A stretch of 64,000 nt of DNA from Terrabacter aerolatus. Its GTDB lineage: Bacteria; Actinomycetota; Actinomycetes; Actinomycetales; Dermatophilaceae. Both the position numbers and the translations under genes were made by a program. The stretch is taken from positions 121,516 to 185,515 of the forward strand of contig NZ_BJYX01000007.1 of the NCBI RefSeq assembly GCF_007991735.1. The letters run 5' to 3'. Below the pieces are notes generated by a model. It saw only the letters and a program-made list of their open reading frames with translations, was not told where the DNA came from and made no database searches. Below are positions 17,997 to 25,608 of this stretch, piece by piece. Numbering within the stretch: position 1 is the stretch's first letter; each line of letters starts with the position of its first letter.

Positions 17997-19445
17997 ATGT
18001 CCACCCCAGATCGTCACGTCCAGGGTGAGGGAGACCTCACCCAGTTCGGCTACAAGCAGGAGCTGAACCGCGGCCTGTCCACGACCGACCTGCTCATCTA
18101 CGGGCTCGTCTTCATGGTGCCCATCGCGCCGTGGGCCATCTACGGGACGGTCTACAACGAGGCCAAGGGCATGGTGCCCCTCGTCTACCTCATCGGTCTC
18201 GTCGCGATGATCTTCACCGCCCTGTCGTACGCGCAGATGAGCCGCGCCTTCCCCATCGCCGGATCGGTCTACTCCTACGTCGGTCGCGGGATCCACCCCA
18301 AGCTCGGCTTCATCGCCGGATGGACGATCCTGCTCGACTACCTGCTCGTGCCCACGCTGCTCTACGTCTTCGCCGCGGAGTCGATGTCGGGCATCTTCCC
18401 CGCCGTGCCGAAGTGGGCCTGGATCCTGCTCTTCCTCGCCGTCAACACGGCGATCAACTACGTCGGCATCTCCTTCACGGCCGTCGTCAACCGGCTCTTC
18501 CTCACCGCCGAGGTGCTCTTCCTCGTCATCTTCGCCGTCATGGCCGTCGTCGCCATCGCCCACGGCACCGGCGGCGCGCACGTGACCGCCAAACCCCTCT
18601 TCGACGCCGCCCACTTCTCCGCGCCGCTCGTCGGGACGGCGCTGTCGATCGCGGTGCTGTCGTTCCTCGGCTTCGACGGCATCGCCACCCTGTCGGAGGA
18701 GAGCAAGGGCGGCCACCGCTCGGCCGGCATCGCCATGATCGGCGGACTCTTCCTCGTCGCGTTCTTCTTCGTCAGCCAGACCTGGCTCGCCGGCATGCTC
18801 ATCCCGGACACCACCTCCTTCCCCGACGCCGAGGCAGGCAACGCGTTCTTCGACATCGTCGGCCGGATCAGCAACAACGGGTGGCAGATCGCGTTCCTGG
18901 CGATGAACGCGCTCGCAGTCGGCATCGCGAATGCCGTTGCGGCGCAGAGTGCCACCTCCCGACTGCTCTTCTCGATGAGCCGCGACGGCCAGCTCCCGCG
19001 CTTCCTCGCGCACATCAACACCCGAAGCAAGGTCCCCGAGCGAGCCATCCTCCTCGTCGCCGGCATCACCCTCGTCCTCGGGCTCTTCTTCGTCGGCCAG
19101 ATCGGCCTCATCAGCTCGCTCGTGAACTTCGGCGCGCTGACCGCCTTCCTCCTGCTGCACGTGTCGGTCGTGACCTACTACGGCGTGCGCCGCAGGTCGT
19201 CCAACATCCTGATGCACTGGGTGGGACCGATCATCGGCTTCGCGATCATCGGCTTCGTCCTCTGGAACGCCGAGCCCGCCGCCAAGATCGGTGGCATCGT
19301 GTGGCTCGTCATCGGCGTCGCCGTGCTCGCCTACTACAGCCGCAAGGGGATCGGCATCCTGCCCGAGCACCGGGCCGACGCGGCCCCGGGTCCAGCCGAC
19401 GTGGAGACCGCGCACCTGCAGACCGCCTCCGAGCCGAAGGGTTGA
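17997..19445 (+). CDS. APC-superfamily amino-acid permease
   Basis: A 482-residue inner-membrane transporter with about 12 hydrophobic helices. Helix 1 contains the broken segment TTDLLIYGLVFMVPIAPW, and helix 3 the region IAGSVYSYVGRGIHPKLGF typical of the APC amino acid/polyamine family. It probably imports an amino acid, amine or amide by proton symport. The ATG has the ribosome site GGAGG. The next gene starts 2 nt after the stop, so the two are certainly co-transcribed. Confidence 0.9.
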   Translation: MSTPDRHVQGEGDLTQFGYKQELNRGLSTTDLLIYGLVFMVPIAPWAIYGTVYNEAKGMVPLVYLIGLVAMIFTALSYAQMSRAFPIAGSVYSYVGRGIHPKLGFIAGWTILLDYLLVPTLLYVFAAESMSGIFPAVPKWAWILLFLAVNTAINYVGISFTAVVNRLFLTAEVLFLVIFAVMAVVAIAHGTGGAHVTAKPLFDAAHFSAPLVGTALSIAVLSFLGFDGIATLSEESKGGHRSAGIAMIGGLFLVAFFFVSQTWLAGMLIPDTTSFPDAEAGNAFFDIVGRISNNGWQIAFLAMNALAVGIANAVAAQSATSRLLFSMSRDGQLPRFLAHINTRSKVPERAILLVAGITLVLGLFFVGQIGLISSLVNFGALTAFLLLHVSVVTYYGVRRRSSNILMHWVGPIIGFAIIGFVLWNAEPAAKIGGIVWLVIGVAVLAYYSRKGIGILPEHRADAAPGPADVETAHLQTASEPKG

Positions 19446-19447
19446 GC

Positions 19448-20380
19448 ATGACCGCGCACCTCATCACCAAGGACCACGCCCAGGCCGACTACTCGGCATC
19501 CCACGAGCCGGTGCTCACGGTCGAGCCCGGCACCGGGGAGCGCATCACCTTCGAGACGGACGACGCGGCATACGCCCAGATGGAGGAGCTGCGCGACCTC
19601 GCGAGGGTGACGGCCACGATCAACCCCGTGACGGGGCCCGTCCACGTCGTCGGGGCCGAGCCCGGCGACGCGCTCGCCGTGACGATCCACGACATCGAGA
19701 TGGCCGAGCACGGCTGGTCGGTCTACATCCCGGGTGCGGGCGCCCTGGCCAGGCCCATGGGCGAGGAGTGGTACGTGCGTCGGGTCCCCGTGCGCGACGG
19801 CACGGTCCAGCTCACCGACCGCGTCAGCTGCCCGGTCGCGCCGATGATCGGCTGCATCGGGGTGGCACCCGGGGACGGCGTCATGTCGACCGTCATGCCC
19901 TCCTACGCGACCGGGGGCAACATGGACCTCACCGACGCCCGGCCCGGCAGCACCGTCTACCTCCCGGTCGAGGTCGAGGGGGCCAGGCTCGCCATCGGGG
20001 ACCTGCACGCGGTCATGAGCCGCGGCGAGAGCTCCTTCGTCGCCATCGAGATCGCCGGCCGCGCCACGGTCAGCGTCGACCTCGTCAAGGGCAAGGGGCT
20101 GCGCGCCCCGCGGATCGACACGGGCGACGAGCTCGTGTGCGTGGGCCTCGGCGACCCGGTCCAGGACTCGATCGACCGCGCCTACGAGGACCTCTTCGCC
20201 GTGCTCACCGAGGAGCACGGCTACGGCGCGCACGACGCGTACACGGTCATGAGCGCCCTCGCGCACACCGAGCTCGGTGGCCCGACGGGGTCGGTCGCGC
20301 CGGACCCGCTGCACCCGTTCCGGGCCGTGGGCCAGGTGACGCTGGCACGGATCGCCAAGGAGGTCCTCGGACTGGCTTGA
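19448..20380 (+). CDS. Acetamidase/formamidase family protein
   Basis: A 310-residue FmdA_AmdA-family amidohydrolase that would split a short amide into an acid and ammonia. Signature regions are INPVTGPVHVVGAEPGDAL, GCIGVAPG, YATGGNMDLTD, and LPVEVEGARLAIGDLHAVM, where Asp and His bind the metal. It is shorter than the classic 400-residue formamidase, as many actinobacterial homologs are. It follows the permease by 2 nt, and the order suggests uptake followed by deamidation. Confidence 0.9.
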   Translation: MTAHLITKDHAQADYSASHEPVLTVEPGTGERITFETDDAAYAQMEELRDLARVTATINPVTGPVHVVGAEPGDALAVTIHDIEMAEHGWSVYIPGAGALARPMGEEWYVRRVPVRDGTVQLTDRVSCPVAPMIGCIGVAPGDGVMSTVMPSYATGGNMDLTDARPGSTVYLPVEVEGARLAIGDLHAVMSRGESSFVAIEIAGRATVSVDLVKGKGLRAPRIDTGDELVCVGLGDPVQDSIDRAYEDLFAVLTEEHGYGAHDAYTVMSALAHTELGGPTGSVAPDPLHPFRAVGQVTLARIAKEVLGLA

Positions 20381-20584
20381 CGCAGAGGCGAACCCGCGCC
20401 GTCGGGAGAGGCGGGTCCGCTCGGCCGGTCGGTGGCGTGCGCGGGTCCCTCCCCACAGCCGCGGCACAGGGGCGGGCGGGGGTCGGCACAGCAGGACCGG
20501 CCACGCTCGTCCTGAGGGATCGGCCTGCGGACACCCGGCCACGGACCAGGCGCCATCCGACCCCGGACGCACCGAGGTGGCACC

Positions 20585-21211
20585 GTGAACGGCCTTCTGC
20601 TCGCCCTGCTCACCCCGCTCGGCCCCTTCGCCCTGCTCCTGCTCATGGCGGTGGCGTTCGCCGAGACCGGGCTGCTCGCCGGCTTCCTCCTGCCGGCCGA
20701 CACGGTGCTGGTCACCGCGGGGGTGCTCGTCGCGGCAGGGGCCCTCAAGCTGCCGGTCGGGCTGTCCGTGCTCGCCGTCACCGTCGCCGCGGTCGCGGGT
20801 GGGCAGGTGGCCTACCTCGTCGGGCGCCGTATCGGGCCCCGGCTGGAGCAGGGCCGCACGTCGAGGTTCCTGTCCCCGGACCGTCTCGCCGGGGCGCGGG
20901 CGCTCTTCGAGCGGCACGGAGCCCGGGCCGTGGTGCTCTCGAGGTTCGTCCCGCTCGCCCGGACGCTCACGCCGGTCCTGGCCGGCGTCGTGCGCATGGA
21001 CCGCCGCACCTTCGCGCTCCACAACGTCCTCGGCGCGGCGTTCTGGACCGCGCTGATGCTGGGCGGGGGCTACTGGCTCGGTGACATCCCCGTCGTGGCC
21101 GACAACCTCGGTCTGATCCTCCTCGCGATCCTCGTCGTCTCCGCGGTGCCCGGCCTCGTCACGATGGTCCGGGGCCGGAAGGGCTCCCGCCCCGCCGTCC
21201 TCGCAGGCTGA
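20585..21211 (+). CDS. DedA family membrane protein
   Basis: A 208-residue inner-membrane protein of the DedA/VTT family, implicated elsewhere in lipid-carrier flipping and envelope homeostasis. It has an N-terminal hydrophobic hairpin, the acidic segment VAFAETGLLAGFLLPADTVL, and the family motif SRFVPLARTLTPVLAG near residue 120 with conserved Arg and Pro. The GTG start has GAGGTG upstream. It stands alone, 204 nt after the amidase gene; that gap holds no recognisable feature. Confidence 0.9.
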   Translation: MNGLLLALLTPLGPFALLLLMAVAFAETGLLAGFLLPADTVLVTAGVLVAAGALKLPVGLSVLAVTVAAVAGGQVAYLVGRRIGPRLEQGRTSRFLSPDRLAGARALFERHGARAVVLSRFVPLARTLTPVLAGVVRMDRRTFALHNVLGAAFWTALMLGGGYWLGDIPVVADNLGLILLAILVVSAVPGLVTMVRGRKGSRPAVLAG

Positions 21212-21252
21212 CGTCGCCACCCCGTGCGCGGCAGGGCGACGGGCGAGGACGG
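21195..21252. terminator. Bidirectional nested terminator between dedA-like and peroxidase genes
   Basis: An outer stem CCGTCCTCGC (21195-21204) with GCGAGGACGG (21243-21252) encloses an inner stem GTCGCC (21213-21218) with GGCGAC (21235-21240). The two genes converge here with only 43 nt between stops, so one structure can end both transcripts. Confidence 0.7.
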
Positions 21253-21254
21253 GC

Positions 21255-22874
21255 TCACACGGCACCGGCCATGACGAGCAGGTCGCCCATCGAGAAGGGG
21301 GTCGACGCCGGACTCCACGGCCTCTCCGCGTTGAAGTAGGAGTTGCGGTCTCGCGCGAGCAGGCCGAGGATCACCTCCGCGACGATCCGTCCCCCCACCG
21401 GTCCCAGCTGACAGCCCCCGCCGAGCTCGGCCTCCTTGAGCACGTAGAACCACAGTGGCGCCCGACCGCCCCAACGCGGGTCGGCGAGGCCGAGGCGTTG
21501 GTTGGGGATGGGCGGGATCCCCATCGCCCGGGCCACGTCCTGGCCGGCCGGGAGACCGAGTCGCTTGCCCCGGAGGAGGTTGCGCTCGGCCAGCGAGAGG
21601 ATCGCCCCGTCGATGTGGGCGACGACCGTGGGCGGCAGGTTGCTCAGCGGCAGTGAGAGCTGCGTGTCGATCGTTCGCGTCATGTTGCGGTCGTCCGGCG
21701 CCTCGACGTCGGGGATCTCGTAGAAGTAGTTCCAGTCCGCCCAGGCGTTGCCCGGGAGCGGCCTCGAGCCGCGCAGGTCACCACCGTCGGGGCCGAACAC
21801 GGGCAGTGTCGTGCTCTCGTGCATCTCGTACTCCGCACGAATCATGCTGTGCCCGAAGCGGTATGCGGCGACGGAGTACTCGATGGGCATCATCGGGCGG
21901 CGGCTGTCGTCGGGGTGGTAGAAGCGGTTGTCGACGGCAATCGTCCCGTGCGGACCGCTCCGGAGCATCTGCTCGACGACACCCGAGCCGAGGATGTGGG
22001 GCAGGAAGTCGTGGACGATGACCCATTGGTAGTGCCACCGGGTCAGACGCTGCGCCGCCGCGAAGCCGTTGCCGGCGGCGACGAACTGGTTGTGCAACCG
22101 GATGAAGGCGATCTGCAGCTGCGCGATGATGAGGTTCTCGTCGTTGCGGGGGTCGCCGATGTATGCCGTGCCGTCCGCTGCGCGGGGGAGGTCGACCGGG
22201 CCGCCCTGGCTTCGTCCGAGCCGCAGCATCCCCGGGTAGTCCGGGTCGTAGAGCTGCGGGTCCGACGTCGGTCCGCGTCCGTAGACGGAGCCGAGGTCGA
22301 AGAACGGGGTGTCGAAGTTGAGCAGGGCGTGCGGGTCCACGCGTTGCTGAGGCAGTGGCGTGGGATCCCGGGTCATGTCGTGGTCGATGAACTGCCCGAG
22401 GTAGGTGTAGCCGGCGGGGATGTACGGGTTGTCGAAGCCGTCATTGCTCATGGAGACGTCATCGAGTGGTGGACGCGGGTCGATCACCTGGCGGGCCAGG
22501 GCGACGAGCAGGTCGTCGTCGGGGGCGAACGGCTCGAGCTGGGGGAACATGAGCCCGAACCGTGCCTGGGTGCTCCGCTTGGTCGTCACGGCGATGTCCG
22601 AGCCACGGGGGTCGCCGACTCCGTGACCGCGGCCCCCGGCGAGGGTGAGCGGTCTGGGGGGCGGCGCCGGAGTGCTCGGGGTCGACACGTTCCCGGCGGG
22701 GACGGGCGCCGACGCAGTCGCCTCCGCCAGCATCGGCACCACCGCGAGCCCTGCCGAGTTGACGAGCAGGCTCCGGCGGGTCAGCCGTCCGGGGTCTGTC
22801 GGGGCAGCAGGCCCTGCCTCGCTGTGCGGCCCGTTCGTCGCGGCTGACGTCACGGGGTGCCGTCTCAGTCTCAT
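21255..22874 (-). CDS. Tat-exported animal-type haem peroxidase
   Basis: 539 residues. A twin-arginine signal (TRRSLLVNSAGLAVVPM, Arg 33-34) is followed by an animal haem peroxidase domain related to lactoperoxidase, peroxidasin and bacterial peroxicins. GQFIDHDMT (about 160-168) holds the distal His and the Asp for calcium or haem ester. A GDPRNDE loop lies near 240, and the proximal haem His is in YRFGHSMIRAEYE near 342. It would oxidise halides, phenolics or metals outside the membrane. The ATG has the ribosome site GGAGGAAGAG. It is the last gene of a four-gene secreted-protein operon. Confidence 0.88.
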   Translation of the reverse strand: MRLRRHPVTSAATNGPHSEAGPAAPTDPGRLTRRSLLVNSAGLAVVPMLAEATASAPVPAGNVSTPSTPAPPPRPLTLAGGRGHGVGDPRGSDIAVTTKRSTQARFGLMFPQLEPFAPDDDLLVALARQVIDPRPPLDDVSMSNDGFDNPYIPAGYTYLGQFIDHDMTRDPTPLPQQRVDPHALLNFDTPFFDLGSVYGRGPTSDPQLYDPDYPGMLRLGRSQGGPVDLPRAADGTAYIGDPRNDENLIIAQLQIAFIRLHNQFVAAGNGFAAAQRLTRWHYQWVIVHDFLPHILGSGVVEQMLRSGPHGTIAVDNRFYHPDDSRRPMMPIEYSVAAYRFGHSMIRAEYEMHESTTLPVFGPDGGDLRGSRPLPGNAWADWNYFYEIPDVEAPDDRNMTRTIDTQLSLPLSNLPPTVVAHIDGAILSLAERNLLRGKRLGLPAGQDVARAMGIPPIPNQRLGLADPRWGGRAPLWFYVLKEAELGGGCQLGPVGGRIVAEVILGLLARDRNSYFNAERPWSPASTPFSMGDLLVMAGAV

Positions 22875-22929
22875 CTCTTCCTCCGATCTGCGTGTCGGAC
22901 GCGATGCCGAGCTGCTGTCCTGCTGACGG

Positions 22930-24774
22930 TCACCACGGCGGCGGGTAGAGCGGTCCTTGGCCGTGCGGGCCTCCTTCCCCGTTGCTGAGGAACCCGAGCG
23001 CCCACAGGTCGTTGGGCACCACGGTGTCGCCGACCTGGACGTTCTCGGGGAAGATGAAGTCGAAGTTCGGTGCCTCGTACCGGCCGGACGCGAGCCCGTT
23101 CGCCACGACCTGGCTCGTCAGGCAGCCCGGCGACGTCGCGATGTTGTGGTAGGTCGAGTTCTGCGACACCGAGGACGGCGTACCGGTCGTGTCCGGGTTG
23201 CAGAGCAGCCGGCTGACCACGAGGACGTCACGGGTGGGCGAGGTCAGCAGCCCCGGCGGAGCCTTGCGGGCCCGCAGGCGCACCCGCTGCGACTGGGGAC
23301 CGGTGAACTGGGTCGTGATGCCGCCGCCGATGGGCGCGCCCGGGCCGTCCGGGGTGATCTCGGGGTTCGACTCACCGGACATCTCGAACGGGGTGATCCA
23401 CCGGTACGACACGGCGCCCGTGCGGGGATCGATGTCGGGGAAGTAGATGTCGACAGGCGTCGTCACGTCGGTCGTCTCCGCGGTGAGGAACATCCGGTCG
23501 ACGGTCTCCTGGGCGGCGCCGTTCACCGAGACGGCGGACGGGTCGGCCGAGCCCACCCCGAACTGGCCGATCGCGAGGTAGCTCGGAAGCGTCCCGTGGC
23601 TCGTGAAGATCCCGACCGAGGCCTCGACCGTGTGCGCCGAGACGAGGCTCGGTGACGTGCCGGCCGGGCGCAGGAGCGTCCCGGCGAACGTGATGTAGTC
23701 GCCGACCTCGAACGGAGCCTGCTGGCGCGGGTCGGGGTCGGACGGCATACCCGAGCCGCCGGAGGCATCCGGGGCCGGCGGCATGACGAAGTGTCCACAG
23801 AAGGCCGGGTTGCCGCTCGGCGGCACGAGGTTGAGGCCCTTGGGCAGACTGAACCCGAGACCGTCGTCGATGAAGTCCCGGCAGTGGTGTGCGACAGGGG
23901 CGGGGCGGTTGGCCTGCGGGCACAGCGGGTCGTTGTCGGTGACCAACGCGTTCGTCACGGCGTCACGCACGGGAGCCCGGCGAGGGATGCACATGGGGTA
24001 GCCGGTAGCGGCGTGGATCGTCGGGTTCTGGTCGTCCACCCGGAAGCGCGCGTCGACGCTGTGCTTGATGCCGAACCGGCCCTCGGGGTCGTTGATCTCG
24101 ACGATCGCCTGGTCCGGGGCACCCACCGCCGCGCCGACGTGAAGCTGGCCGGCGGCATAGTCGATGCTGGTGATGACACCCTGTCCCTGGTTGAGGGACT
24201 GCTGCGAGACCGTGACGAGCCCGGCGACGTAGCGGCCTGCGACCGTGTTGCCCACGACGTGGATCTCGAACGAGGGGAAGGTTCCCGGGCTCGATCCCAG
24301 CTGCTCGAGGCTGATCGGCAGGGACGGCTGGTCGGCAGGCGGGTCCACGAACCCGCGCCACGTGGTCGAGCTGGCCGGCATCTGGATCACCGAGTTGCAC
24401 GGCACGACGACCTTCAGCCCGTTGACGAGGAGCTCCCCTCCGTCGTGGAGCGCGTCGACCCCGGCCGGACAGTTGTCGGTGACGGTCGCATCCTGGATGA
24501 AACCGGTCACGTCGAACTGGTGCAGGGCGCTGTGCGACGGGTCGCCGGTGAAGACCGGCGGGACGAGGGCGGGAAAGGACCGCGTGACGCCTGCGGCCCC
24601 GGGCGCCGGACGGGTGGGCGGGGGTTTGGCCGTGCCGCCCCCGCCGAGGCCGCCGCCACCCCCGCCGAGGCCGCCGCCACCCTTGGCGAGCGCCGTCACG
24701 CCGTCCGTGGTCACGAGTAGGGCCAGCATGCTGAGCACGCCGATGAGCACGTAGAGCAAACGTCGGATGAGCAT
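22930..24774 (-). CDS. Large secreted protein of unrecognised family (shorter paralog)
   Basis: 614 residues. An N-terminal hydrophobic helix (about 8-28) serves as signal peptide, and a Gly-rich linker follows (about 33-50). The rest has blocks shared with the larger product at 25609-28275: HQFDVTGFIQDATV, EIHVVGNTVAGRYVAGLV, NPTIHAATGYPMCIPR, NDPLCPQANRP, RQQAPFEVGDYITFAGTLL, SAHTVEASVGIFTSHG and FIFPENV. Conserved Cys in PMCIP and PLCPQ suggest a disulfide or a metal or cofactor site. I recognise no catalytic motif. It precedes the peroxidase gene by 55 nt and is presumably co-expressed. Confidence 0.7.
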   Translation of the reverse strand: MLIRRLLYVLIGVLSMLALLVTTDGVTALAKGGGGLGGGGGGLGGGGTAKPPPTRPAPGAAGVTRSFPALVPPVFTGDPSHSALHQFDVTGFIQDATVTDNCPAGVDALHDGGELLVNGLKVVVPCNSVIQMPASSTTWRGFVDPPADQPSLPISLEQLGSSPGTFPSFEIHVVGNTVAGRYVAGLVTVSQQSLNQGQGVITSIDYAAGQLHVGAAVGAPDQAIVEINDPEGRFGIKHSVDARFRVDDQNPTIHAATGYPMCIPRRAPVRDAVTNALVTDNDPLCPQANRPAPVAHHCRDFIDDGLGFSLPKGLNLVPPSGNPAFCGHFVMPPAPDASGGSGMPSDPDPRQQAPFEVGDYITFAGTLLRPAGTSPSLVSAHTVEASVGIFTSHGTLPSYLAIGQFGVGSADPSAVSVNGAAQETVDRMFLTAETTDVTTPVDIYFPDIDPRTGAVSYRWITPFEMSGESNPEITPDGPGAPIGGGITTQFTGPQSQRVRLRARKAPPGLLTSPTRDVLVVSRLLCNPDTTGTPSSVSQNSTYHNIATSPGCLTSQVVANGLASGRYEAPNFDFIFPENVQVGDTVVPNDLWALGFLSNGEGGPHGQGPLYPPPW

Positions 24775-24948
24775 CGAACCCCCCTCGAGCGGTCGTGCAC
24801 CGCCACCCTCCACGGGCGTTCGACGTCGTGTCGCGACCATTGACCCGATGGTGGCGCACCCGGCTCTGGCAAACCTCGGGGTCGCGGGCGACGGTCCGTC
24901 GGGCGACGCTGGGCGTCTCGAAGCGGCCGTCCAGGTCCACGCGTCAGT

Positions 24949-25464
24949 TCAGTTCTCCGGACGGAAAGGCGTCGTCGGGACGGTGATGCTCGCGCCCCTG
25001 CTGCTCCGGATCGTCACCGGTCCCGGGTCGTGGCGCTCGTAGGCGAAGACGGTGCCGCCGTAACGCTGGCCACCCCCGTTGTGCACCTCGCCGATGAGGG
25101 TGCCGTCCGAGCGATAGGCCTGCAGCCGCGCTGCGGGGTCCGAGCTTCTCGCGCTGATCAGCAGCTGCCCACCCGTGGTGGCGGTGGCGTTCGTCCAGCA
25201 CTTGTCGACCTCGAGGTGGTCCACGCCTGGACCGGCGTGGGTGGCTGGCCCGGTCGTCGGCCCGGTCGTCGGCGAGGTCGCAGGCCGGGACAGTGGCCGC
25301 GATGCCAGGCCCGACGCGTGTGGGCCGGCAGCGCTCGCGGCGGCGGCCACGGGCTGGGGTGCCACCACCGCGGCGTCACAGCCAGACGCCAGCGTGCACA
25401 GCACCCCTGAGGCCACCCCGGCGACGAGGGCAGCCAGCGGGCGGATCCGCGCCCCACGGTGCAT
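24949..25464 (-). CDS. Small putative lipoprotein or secreted protein
   Basis: 171 residues. A basic start (HRGARIRPL) and hydrophobic stretch end in TLASGC, a slightly atypical lipobox. A Pro/Thr/Ser/Gly-rich linker precedes a small domain (about 105-171) that begins DHLEVDKCWTNATATT and contains ARLQAYRSDGTLIGEV. The domain looks like a beta-sandwich, but I cannot name the family. The ATG has the ribosome site GGAGGAGG. It sits between the two large secreted-protein genes on the same strand. Confidence 0.6.
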   Translation of the reverse strand: MHRGARIRPLAALVAGVASGVLCTLASGCDAAVVAPQPVAAAASAAGPHASGLASRPLSRPATSPTTGPTTGPATHAGPGVDHLEVDKCWTNATATTGGQLLISARSSDPAARLQAYRSDGTLIGEVHNGGGQRYGGTVFAYERHDPGPVTIRSSRGASITVPTTPFRPEN

Positions 25465-25608
25465 CCCGGCCTCCTCCGGTCGGTCGCCCCCCGTGTACGA
25501 CCGTTGCGTGCACGACCGTTGCTGCCAGGGCCGGGAGCGCCCTGGCAGCAACGGCGTGGCAGGTGCCGGGGTCGGGGGGTGGCTACCCCGACAGCTGCCG
25601 TTCCGCGA

